A stretch of DNA of 64,000 nt from Asanoa hainanensis (GTDB lineage Bacteria > Actinomycetota > Actinomycetes > Mycobacteriales > Micromonosporaceae): assembly GCF_900188485.1 (NCBI RefSeq), contig NZ_FZPH01000003.1, positions 496,001 through 560,000 of the forward strand, written 5' to 3'. The position numbers were made by a program, and so were the translations under genes. Positions 7,888-14,680 of the stretch are shown piece by piece (the first letter of the stretch is position 1; each line of letters begins with the position of its first letter). Under the pieces are notes generated by a model that saw only the letters and a program-made list of their open reading frames with translations, searched no databases and had not been told where the DNA came from.

Positions 7888-9104
7888 GGCGCCTGTCCCT
7901 GCGTACCCGGCTCACGCTCGTCTACGGCGGCCTGTTCCTGGTCGGCGGCCTGGTGGTGCTCGGCGTGACCCACCTGCTGGTGGAGCAACAACTGCCGCGC
8001 GGGGGTGGCGTGATGGTCAACCGCCAGCTCGTCGGGCCCGGCGACGCCGGCGCCACCGACACGGTCTTCTTCCGGACCGCCGACGGCCAGCAGATCCCCG
8101 TGGACGACGTGCCGCAATACATGGCCAAACAACAGTCGGAGGTACGCGACGAGGCGTTGACTTCCCAGCTCACCCAGGGCGGCATCGCGCTGGGCCTGGT
8201 CGGCAGCGCCGCGATCGGCCTGGGCTGGCTGGTGGCGGGCCGGGTGCTCGCCCCGCTGCACCGGGTGACCGACACGGCCCGCCGGATCGCCCGCGGCGCC
8301 GACCTGAGCCTGCACGAGCGGATCGCCCTGACCGGCGCCGACCACGAGGTCAAGGAGCTGGCCGACACGTTCGACACGATGGTCGCGCGGTTGGACCGCT
8401 CGTTCGAGGGCCAGCGGCGGTTCGTGGCCAACGCCTCGCACGAGCTGCGTACGCCGCTGACGTTGAACCGCGCCCTGGTCGAGGTGGCGATGAACCGCCG
8501 CACGGCCTCGCCCGACGTCATCTCGCTCGGCGAGACGCTGCTGGAGATCAACAGCCGGCAGGAGCGGCTGATCACCGGCCTGCTGCTGCTGGCCCGTTCC
8601 GAACACGAGGTCGTCGACCGGCAGGAGATCGACCTGGCGGACATCGCCACCCACGTGGTCGCCCAGTCCGTCGACGAGGCCCGCGCCGCGTCGGTGACGC
8701 TGACCGAGGCGGCCGGCCCGGCACCGACCGGCGGCGACCCGGTGCTGCTGGAACGACTGGCGCAGAACCTGGTGGAGAACGCCATCCGGCACAACCACCC
8801 GGGCGGCTTCGCCAGCGTCACCACGCGACGCGGTCCGGACGGCCGGGCGCACATCGAGGTCACGAACACGGGACCGGTCATTCCGGCGTACGAGATCCCG
8901 GGCTTGTTCGAACCCTTCCGGCGCATGGACGCGGACCGGCTCGTCACCGCCAAGGGTGCCGGGCTGGGGTTGTCGATCGTCCGCTCGGTGGCCCGCGCAC
9001 ACGGTGGGGAGGCGACGGCCCGCCCGAACCCGGAGGGCGGTCTCGTCGTCACGGTGACGCTTCCGGGGCCTCCTGGCCGAACAGCAGGTCCGCGGCCCGG
9101 CTGA
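7884..9104 (+). CDS. Sensor histidine kinase with HAMP domain
   Basis: A 406-residue membrane kinase. It has an N-terminal membrane segment, a short extracytoplasmic loop (about 35-85), a second membrane segment (about 95-120), a HAMP linker, HisKA with phospho-accepting His186 in NASHELRTPL, then HATPase with N-box LAQNLVENAIRHN and G-boxes through GAGLGLSIV. The GTG start overlaps the regulator stop (GTGA). It phosphorylates the adjacent regulator; the signal is unknown. The last 56 bases overlap the 3' end of the convergent TetR gene. Confidence 0.92.
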   Translation: MRRLSLRTRLTLVYGGLFLVGGLVVLGVTHLLVEQQLPRGGGVMVNRQLVGPGDAGATDTVFFRTADGQQIPVDDVPQYMAKQQSEVRDEALTSQLTQGGIALGLVGSAAIGLGWLVAGRVLAPLHRVTDTARRIARGADLSLHERIALTGADHEVKELADTFDTMVARLDRSFEGQRRFVANASHELRTPLTLNRALVEVAMNRRTASPDVISLGETLLEINSRQERLITGLLLLARSEHEVVDRQEIDLADIATHVVAQSVDEARAASVTLTEAAGPAPTGGDPVLLERLAQNLVENAIRHNHPGGFASVTTRRGPDGRAHIEVTNTGPVIPAYEIPGLFEPFRRMDADRLVTAKGAGLGLSIVRSVARAHGGEATARPNPEGGLVVTVTLPGPPGRTAGPRPG

Positions 9105-9639
9105 CGACCTGTGACCGGGTCCGGTCGCCGTGGTCGGCGGCGAGGAACTCCGCACCGATGGCCAGGCAGAAGGCCAGCAGGCTGCGCGCCTCGACCTCTT
9201 GCTCGTCCGCGTCTTCGCGGAGCATCCCGATCAACTCGCGCAGCAGCCCCATCCGGCGGTTGTCGACCCGCCGCAGCCGTTCGGCGACGCACGCGTCCCG
9301 GCGGGCCCAGTCGCGCACGGCGAGGTCGATCGGCCGCAGGCGGTCGCTGGAGAAGGTCAGCAGACCGGCCCGGGTGATCCTGGCGCGGGCGTCGCCGCCG
9401 GCCTGTTCGACGCGCGCGAGCACCTCGTCGGTGCTCTCCCGCTCCCAGGTGTCGAGCATGGCTTCGAGCAGCGCTTCCCGGTCGGCGAAGGAGCCGTAGA
9501 AGCCGCCCTTGGTGACGCCGCGCGCCTTGGCGAGCGCCTCGACCCGGACGGCGTCGGGACCGCCGTCGGCGAGCGCCCGCAGCCCGGCCTCGACCCACTG
9601 CTCGCGGGTGGTGCGGGTAGCACCCACAATCGTGCCCAC
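9049..9639 (-). CDS. TetR-family transcriptional repressor
   Basis: A 196-residue regulator. The N-terminal helix-turn-helix reads VEALAKARGVTKGGFYGSF (about residues 32-50), typical of TetR proteins, followed by a ligand-binding domain with GLLTFSSDRLRPIDLAVRDWARRD. GTG 9639 is used; a second GTG in VGATRTTREQ is four codons downstream. It is divergent from the DUF2867 gene, and two near-identical palindromes lie between them, so autoregulation and control of the neighbour are likely. The 3' end overlaps the histidine kinase gene by 56 bases in the opposite strand. Confidence 0.9.
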   Translation of the reverse strand: MGTIVGATRTTREQWVEAGLRALADGGPDAVRVEALAKARGVTKGGFYGSFADREALLEAMLDTWERESTDEVLARVEQAGGDARARITRAGLLTFSSDRLRPIDLAVRDWARRDACVAERLRRVDNRRMGLLRELIGMLREDADEQEVEARSLLAFCLAIGAEFLAADHGDRTRSQVVSRAADLLFGQEAPEASP

Positions 9640-9645
9640 CTTCTA

Positions 9646-9661
9646 TATACGCCACCGTATA
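9646..9661. promoter_or_regulatory. TetR operator copy 1
   Basis: TATACGCCACCGTATA is a palindrome (TATACG-N4-CGTATA) directly upstream of the TetR start. It recurs 35 bp away in almost the same form. Position and symmetry fit a TetR-family binding site. Confidence 0.7.
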
Positions 9662-9680
9662 ACAGGCGTTAGCCTGGAGT

Positions 9681-9696
9681 TGTACGCCATCGTATA
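9681..9696. promoter_or_regulatory. TetR operator copy 2
   Basis: TGTACGCCATCGTATA repeats the first operator with two changes. It lies 20 bases before the DUF2867 start, where a bound repressor would block that promoter. Confidence 0.68.
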
Positions 9697-9716
9697 GATC
9701 CGTAGGAGGCAGCGAG

Positions 9717-10175
9717 ATGACCGTCGACATCCCCGCGCCGGACCGGGCTCGCAGCTCGCTGGCGGTGATCGACTACGCCGACCACTTCGCGCTGGCTACG
9801 GAGGTGTCGGCAGGGGCCGAGCGGTGGGCGAGAGCGATGTTCGGCGACGTCCCCACACCGGCCGAGATCCTCATCTGGCGAGTGATCCTGGGCCTGCGCC
9901 TGCGATACGGCCGCTCCCCGTCGACGATCGCCGGCTGGCGCATCGGCGCGCGGGGTGACGACTGGATCCGGCTGGAGGCCGACTCCTGGTTCCTGCACGC
10001 GAACCTGGTCGTGTGCGCGGCGGGTGGGCGGGTGTCGCTGTGGACCTTCCTGCACTACGACGGACCCGTCGGCCGGTACGCCTGGCCACCGCTGTCCGCC
10101 GTCCACCGTGGACTGGTGCCAGGCGTCCTCCGCAAGGCCAGGGCCCGAATCCAGCGGCGCGCTCTCCGTGACTAG
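9717..10175 (+). CDS. DUF2867-family protein
   Basis: A 152-residue cytosolic protein that resembles DUF2867 proteins, a small SRPBCC-like family: an N-terminal DYADHFAL, central RYGRSPSTIAGWRI, and LHANLVVCAAGGRVSLWTFLHYD. No catalytic residues are established for the family. GTAGGAGGCAG before the ATG is a good ribosome binding site. Two TetR-type palindromes precede it and the tetR gene is divergent, so it is probably the repressed target and may respond to a small molecule. Family call is from memory of the pattern. Confidence 0.7.
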   Translation: MTVDIPAPDRARSSLAVIDYADHFALATEVSAGAERWARAMFGDVPTPAEILIWRVILGLRLRYGRSPSTIAGWRIGARGDDWIRLEADSWFLHANLVVCAAGGRVSLWTFLHYDGPVGRYAWPPLSAVHRGLVPGVLRKARARIQRRALRD

Positions 10176-10347
10176 TGGGTAGCCGGCTTGCTTGAATGCG
10201 GGACACTGGCGAGGTGGATCGTCTTGCGTCTCGCACGATCGAAGAGGTCGAGGGTGTCTTCCACTCGCGGAGGGCGACCACTACCCACGGGCGACACCGT
10301 TGTCCGACACCGAACTCCGCCGCGCTGTCGCGGCGTTCGTCGGCGCC

Positions 10348-10842
10348 TCATCCGTAGGCGTCGCCATGGGTGGGCGCGAGGGTCGGATCCACGCCGTTCG
10401 TGTCGAGAAGCCAGCGGAGTAGTTCAGGGATTGACCTCGCGACGACGGGCATCTCGCCCACAAGGCCGTAGGAGTCCCAGAAAGCCAAGTAACAGCGCCC
10501 GGCTCGGGCCGGATGCAGGTCGATGACGACGTGTTCGTCGGTGGTCGCACCGCCGCCGTCGGCGATGACGTAGCAGCCGTTGGTGAGATCGTCGGGTTGG
10601 TCCACCGCGACCTCGCGCGCGACGGCTTCCCCCAACAGGCGAGGACTTGCCGGCACCAGTTCGGTCGGGCCCGACAGCCGCCATCCCCACAGCCGGGCCC
10701 CGCCACAGAAGTCGTAGAGCTCCCGGAGATCAGCCGGGATGCGGTGCATGGGCTGGCCCGACGGCGGCAGCACAGCGCATCCGGGCGTCCCCGCCACCCG
10801 GTCGAGGAGGTCCCGCAGATTCTCCGCCGTCACGTCGCACAC
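10348..10842 (-). CDS. SUKH (SMI1/KNR4)-like protein, orphan immunity candidate
   Basis: A 164-residue protein with the SUKH pattern: RIPADLRELYDFCGGARLWGWRL (about residues 34-56), a central ADGGG, then HVVIDLHPARAGRCYLAFWDSYGLVGEMPVVARSIPELLRWLL. SUKH proteins are often immunity factors against polymorphic toxins. No toxin gene is next to it, so it may be an orphan immunity gene or a regulator. The start is GTG (10842); another GTG is five codons in. The stretch 10176-10347 before its stop holds only scrambled coding-like traces, discussed under rejected items. Confidence 0.7.
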   Translation of the reverse strand: MCDVTAENLRDLLDRVAGTPGCAVLPPSGQPMHRIPADLRELYDFCGGARLWGWRLSGPTELVPASPRLLGEAVAREVAVDQPDDLTNGCYVIADGGGATTDEHVVIDLHPARAGRCYLAFWDSYGLVGEMPVVARSIPELLRWLLDTNGVDPTLAPTHGDAYG

Positions 10843-10878
10843 GATAGGCGCGCCGCCCAGCCCGTGCTAGAAATAGTC

Positions 10879-12201
10879 ATGCGTCGATTTCTTGTGCGGT
10901 TGGCTGTTCTGGTCGTGGCGCTTCCGATCGCCACCGTCGTCACAACATCGGCCGCGCACGCGGCGACGGCCGCCCCCGCGCTCGTGATCGCCAGTGACTT
11001 CCCCGATCCCGATGTGTCGCGGTTCGGATCCAGCTACTACGCCTACTCGACCAACAACGCGAACGGCAACGTCCCCGTGGCCACCGCGGCGACGCTGACC
11101 GGTCGGTGGACTCGGCGCCCCGACGCGTTGCCGACGCTCGGTGCCTGGGCCAGTGGCGGTCGCACCTGGGCGCCCGACGTCTCGGTTCGGGCCGACGGGC
11201 GCTACCTGCTCTATTACACCGCCCGCAGCAGCGCGACCGGGCGCCAGTGTCTCGGTGCCGCACTCGCCACGAGCCCGCTCGGCCCGTTCAGCCCCGTCGG
11301 CACCGGCCCACTGGTCTGTGACGCGGGCGAGGGCGGCGACATCGACGCGTCGAGCTTCACCGACTCGACCGGGCTGCGCTATCTGCTCTACAAGGACGAC
11401 GGGAACGCGATCGGGCAGCCAACCAGCCTCTGGCTGCAGCGGGTCGCGGCCGACGGGGTCACGCTCCAGGGTGCCCGGGTGGAACTGCTGCGCAGCGGGC
11501 GGCCCGAGGAGAGCGGCGTGATCGAGGCACCGGTGCTGACCAAGGTCGGCAGCCAATATGTCCTCTTCTACTCCCTCGGCGGCTACGGCGACGACGCGTA
11601 CCAGACCAGCTATGCGACCGCGACCGCGCTGACCGGGCCGTACACGAAAGCATTCCGCTCGTTGCTGACGACCGCGAGCCTGGACGGCACGGTGCGCGGG
11701 CCGGGCGGCGCCGACGTCGTGCGCGAGAGCGGCGGCGACCACCTCGTGTTCCACGGTTGGATCAACAACAACACCGCCCGCGGCACGTACGTGGCCGCGC
11801 TCGGCTGGTCCGGCGGCTTTCCGGTGGTGCGGGGCAGCCGGGTCCGCTACGAGGCCGAGCGTGGAAGCCTCACGCACTGCGCTGTGCGGGCCACGTCCAC
11901 CGCGTCGCAAGGGCAGGCGGTGGCTTACATCGACTACGCCGACAGCACCGTCGCCATCTCCGTCTTCGCGCCCAGGGCCGGCGCCTACACGGTCCACATC
12001 GGATACTCGGCCGGCTTCGGGGAAGCCCAGCACAACCTGAGCGTCAACGGCGGCGCCGCACACGTGGTCACGTACCCGAACACGGGTTGGGAGACCTGGC
12101 GCGAGGTCCGCGCGGACGTCACGCTCGCGGCCGGCACCAACACGGTCCGGCTCGGCTTCCGCAGCCGCTGGGCGGAGGTCGACTACGTCGAGGTCGCCTG
12201 A
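10879..12201 (+). CDS. Secreted GH43-family glycoside hydrolase with C-terminal CBM
   Basis: A 440-residue exported enzyme. A signal peptide ends near AAHAAT (residue ~32). The five-bladed propeller of GH43 follows, with the catalytic-base Asp in DFPDPDV, the pKa-modulating Asp in GGDIDASSF and the acid Glu in GVIEAPVL. From about residue 315 a beta-sandwich of CBM6/35 type begins (YEAERGSL ... VNGGAAHVVTYPNTGWETW ... VRLGFRSRWAEVDYVEV). GH43 enzymes cut arabinan, xylan or galactan side chains; the substrate is not assigned. ATG 10879 starts the signal peptide. Confidence 0.88.
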   Translation: MRRFLVRLAVLVVALPIATVVTTSAAHAATAAPALVIASDFPDPDVSRFGSSYYAYSTNNANGNVPVATAATLTGRWTRRPDALPTLGAWASGGRTWAPDVSVRADGRYLLYYTARSSATGRQCLGAALATSPLGPFSPVGTGPLVCDAGEGGDIDASSFTDSTGLRYLLYKDDGNAIGQPTSLWLQRVAADGVTLQGARVELLRSGRPEESGVIEAPVLTKVGSQYVLFYSLGGYGDDAYQTSYATATALTGPYTKAFRSLLTTASLDGTVRGPGGADVVRESGGDHLVFHGWINNNTARGTYVAALGWSGGFPVVRGSRVRYEAERGSLTHCAVRATSTASQGQAVAYIDYADSTVAISVFAPRAGAYTVHIGYSAGFGEAQHNLSVNGGAAHVVTYPNTGWETWREVRADVTLAAGTNTVRLGFRSRWAEVDYVEVA

Positions 12202-12298
12202 GGACCGGCAGAACTGGGCCCACTGCGCATGATCTGACAGCGGACCGGACGCGTGCCCGGCAGCCTCGATTGAACTTCTTCAATTGGAGGTACAACGC

Positions 12299-13384
12299 AT
12301 GCGAGTCCGTCCCCTCGCCCTTGCGCTGGTCGCGGCGGTCACAGTCGCCGTCGCCCCGGCCCCGCCCGCCGCCGCGGCGACACCCGACCGGTGGGGTTTC
12401 GCCGCAGTGTGGAACCCGACCGTGCCCGCCGGCACGACCCTCGACACGACCCGCCAGTGGGGAAGCTGGCGGGCCGCCTTCCCCGCCCTCTGGGCCACCG
12501 GCGGCAAGCTGGCCGTCGGCCTGTTCCGGGTCACGTTCCCGCAGGTCGCCAGCGGTACGCGCGGCACCGTGCACGTCACCGCGGTCAGCCGGGCCGGCAA
12601 CTACTGCGAGGTGTTCCGCTGGGGCTCCGCCGGAGCCGACGAGATCGTCGACGTGGCGTGCCACCGCCCCGGCGGCATCTTGGCCGACACCCCGTTCACG
12701 ATCATGTGGTCGACCAGCTCGGGGGTCTTCCCGCCGGGCGCCTATGCGACCGCCCAGGTGAACACCGCCGGCGCCGCGGTCCAGTGGTACAACAGCACCG
12801 GCGCCGGCGCACCCGGCACGGGCCTGCTGACCCCGGGGCGCTACCTCGTGCGAATCCCCGGCGTCGGCGTGGTGGGCGCGGGCCTGTCCGGCAACGTGCA
12901 GGTCACGGCGATCCAGCCGAACGCGGTCGCCCGCCGCTGCAAGGTCGAGTCCTGGTCGCCCGTAGGCCTGGAAATCGACGTCGTCGTCGTCTGCGTCAAC
13001 GCCGCCGGCGCGCTCACCAGCACCGACTTCTTCATCACGTACCACCGCCAGCGCGCGGTCTTCGGCGCCGTCGACGTGCCGAAGTACTTCGGCTACATCT
13101 GGTCGGCAGGCGGCGGCCAGACCAACTACAACCACCAGCTCGGCTTCGGCGCCAACGGCGTGGGAATGCTCGCGGGCGGCACCTACGAGGTCAAGTACCC
13201 GCAGATCGGCATTCGGGAGACCAACACCCACGTCACCGCGTACGGCGACGGCCCGAACTACTGCGGCCTCGGCCAGCCGTGGGTCAACGCGGGTTCGGAC
13301 GCCCTGGTCAACGTCATGTGCTTCGACAACACCGGCAACCCGGCCAACTACCGTTTCCTGTCGACCTTCACCTCCCGCCACTGA
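12299..13384 (+). CDS. Secreted protein with three Cys-paired repeats, unknown function
   Basis: A 361-residue exported protein with a signal peptide cut near APPAAAAT. The mature part has at least three repeats of about 90 residues. Each contains a V-x-VTA strand, a Cys followed by an aromatic-rich strand, a hydrophobic strand ending in a second Cys, then a Gly turn: NYCEVFRW/VACHRPGG, RRCKVESW/VVVCVNAAG and NYCGLGQPW/NVMCFDNTG. Each repeat probably holds one disulfide and a beta-sandwich or lectin-like fold; this is inferred. GGAGG at 12286-12290 fixes ATG 12299 over an in-frame ATG at 12284. I do not recognise the family. It follows the GH43 gene and may share its environment. Confidence 0.8.
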   Translation: MRVRPLALALVAAVTVAVAPAPPAAAATPDRWGFAAVWNPTVPAGTTLDTTRQWGSWRAAFPALWATGGKLAVGLFRVTFPQVASGTRGTVHVTAVSRAGNYCEVFRWGSAGADEIVDVACHRPGGILADTPFTIMWSTSSGVFPPGAYATAQVNTAGAAVQWYNSTGAGAPGTGLLTPGRYLVRIPGVGVVGAGLSGNVQVTAIQPNAVARRCKVESWSPVGLEIDVVVVCVNAAGALTSTDFFITYHRQRAVFGAVDVPKYFGYIWSAGGGQTNYNHQLGFGANGVGMLAGGTYEVKYPQIGIRETNTHVTAYGDGPNYCGLGQPWVNAGSDALVNVMCFDNTGNPANYRFLSTFTSRH

Positions 13385-13392
13385 GCAGCCGG

Positions 13393-13422
13393 CCGCGCGC
13401 GGGCAGAACAGCCCGCGCGCGG
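13393..13422 (+). terminator. Hairpin after the secreted repeat protein
   Basis: CCGCGCGCGGGC (13393-13404) and its exact complement (13411-13422) flank a six-base loop, nine bases after the stop codon. No U-run follows, which is common in high-GC genomes. Confidence 0.6.
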
Positions 13423-13464
13423 CGCTGACCAGGGAAAACGCCATTTTCCACTAGCGTTGGCCCG

Positions 13465-14256
13465 GTGGCTCCGATCGAGACTTTCCCGCTTGTCGAGCAC
13501 TGGCTCGTCGACATGGACGGCGTCCTCGTGCGAGGCGGCGAGGCCATCCCGGGCGCCGAGGACTTCGTCGGTGCGTTGACCACGCGCGGCGTGCCCTTTC
13601 TCGCGCTGACCAACAACTCGCTGTACCCGCCGGACGAGGTCAGCGCGAAGCTCGCGGCGGTCGGCCTCAAGATCCCGGAGACCGCGATCTGGACCTGCGC
13701 GCAGGCGACCGCCCGCTTCCTGGCCACCCACCACCCGGGCGGATCGGCGTACCTGCTGGGCGAGGCGGGTCTGGTGGCCGCGATGGCCGGCTACGACCTG
13801 GACTACGTCGCCCCGGACTACGTGGTGCTGGGTGAGCTCGCCAGCTATTCGGCGGAGGCCGTCGCCCGCGCCTGCGCGCTGGTCGCGGCCGGGGCCCGGT
13901 TCATCGCGACGAACCCGGACCGCAGCGTCCCCACGCCGGCCGGCACCCGACCGGCCTGCGGCGCCGTGGCCGCAATGATCACCGCCGCGACCGGGGTCAC
14001 GCCGTATTTCATCGGCAAGCCGAACCCGACGATGATGCGCACCGGCCTGAGCATCATCGGCGGAGACCCGCGCACCACCGCGATGGTCGGCGACCGCATG
14101 GACACCGACATCGTCGGCGGCGTGGAAGCGGGCCTACGCACGGTCCTGGTGCTCAGCGGCTGCACCCGCCGGGCCGACGAGGTGCGCCAGTTCCCGTACC
14201 AGCCGGACCTGATCGTCAACTCAGTCGCCGACCTCGTGGAGCTCGTCTGGCGCTGA
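13465..14256 (+). CDS. HAD-IIA (NagD-like) phosphatase
   Basis: A 263-residue hydrolase. Motif I is VDMDGVLV with nucleophile Asp16 and acid Asp18, motif II LTNNS, motif III Lys in FIGKPNPTMM, and motif IV MVGDRMDTD. The C2-type cap between motifs II and III marks subclass IIA, which dephosphorylates sugar phosphates, nucleotides or phosphoglycolate. Cytosolic. The GTG start at 13465 gives VAPIETFPLVEHWL; no strong Shine-Dalgarno is visible. Single gene between a terminator and a non-coding stretch. Confidence 0.88.
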   Translation: MAPIETFPLVEHWLVDMDGVLVRGGEAIPGAEDFVGALTTRGVPFLALTNNSLYPPDEVSAKLAAVGLKIPETAIWTCAQATARFLATHHPGGSAYLLGEAGLVAAMAGYDLDYVAPDYVVLGELASYSAEAVARACALVAAGARFIATNPDRSVPTPAGTRPACGAVAAMITAATGVTPYFIGKPNPTMMRTGLSIIGGDPRTTAMVGDRMDTDIVGGVEAGLRTVLVLSGCTRRADEVRQFPYQPDLIVNSVADLVELVWR

Positions 14257-14346
14257 CAACGTGTTCTGGGCGGCCGACCGACTATTTGCCCCACGCATCG
14301 GCGCGACCTCGCCCTCAGATCGGTTGAGGGCCTTGGTGTCCGATCT

Positions 14347-14439
14347 ATGTGCGGTATCTACTTTGTCCCGTTCCGGGATCATGAGTCGTTGACCAGGTGT
14401 CCGCTCTGTGAGGAGCGCTACCTCGACCTACCCACCTGA
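14347..14439 (+). other. Short CxxC open frame, possible zinc-ribbon remnant
   Basis: A 30-codon frame reads MCGIYFVPFRDHESLTRCPLCEERYLDLPT. The spacing of one Cys and a later CPLC resembles the C-terminal zinc ribbon of DUF3039-type actinobacterial proteins (CGxxWVPxRDP...CPxC). There is no visible ribosome binding site, and the frame runs open upstream to the HAD gene without another start. It may be the remnant of a degraded gene or a tiny peptide. Confidence 0.3.
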
Positions 14440-14485
14440 AGCACGTCGAGCGGAGCGGCTTGGGCTCCGGTCGATGGCCAACAAG

Positions 14486-14518
14486 AACGGCCCCCCAGAT
14501 GATCTCTGGAGGGCCGTT
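14486..14518. terminator. Bidirectional hairpin next to tRNA-fMet
   Basis: AACGGCCC at 14486 pairs with GGGCCGTT ending at 14518, the stem having one mismatch. It lies just beyond the 3' end of the tRNA on the minus strand and is followed by CCCTTTTG on the plus strand, so it may stop both directions. Confidence 0.65.
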
Positions 14519-14526
14519 CCCTTTTG

Positions 14527-14600
14527 TAGCGGGGACAGGATTTGAACCTGCGACCTCTGGGTTATGAGCCCAGCGAGCTACCGAGCTGCTCCACCCCGCG
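14527..14600 (-). tRNA. Initiator tRNA-fMet (anticodon CAT)
   Basis: On the minus strand the sequence starts CGCGGGGTGGAGCAGCTC and ends CCCCGCTA. The anticodon loop is CTCATAA inside a CTGGG/CCCAG stem, giving three consecutive G:C pairs next to the loop. Position 1 (C) is unpaired with position 72 (T). Both features are the hallmarks of initiator tRNA. The T-loop GGTTCAAATCC is normal. CCA is not encoded (CAA follows), so it must be added. Confidence 0.97.
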
Positions 14601-14640
14601 TCGGCTTGTTAAGACTAGCGCACCCTGTTGCGTGGTGCCA

Positions 14641-14673
14641 AAACGGGGGCCGGCGTGGCCGCCGGCCCCCGTC
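14641..14673 (-). terminator. Terminator of the UPF0182 gene
   Basis: ACGGGGGCCGGCG (14644-14656) pairs exactly with 14661-14673 around a four-base loop. On the minus strand the stem is followed by TTTT, and it lies eight bases after the stop codon of the UPF0182 gene. Confidence 0.8.
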
Positions 14674-14680
14674 CGGAGGG

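Noticed and set aside
10192-10422. Coding-like traces (RTIEEVEG in one frame, PLSDTELRRAVAAFVGASS in another) that could be a frameshifted small immunity-type gene.
   Set aside because: The two pieces are short, lie in different frames and partly run antisense to the SUKH gene. I could not assign them to a family, so no pseudogene is called.
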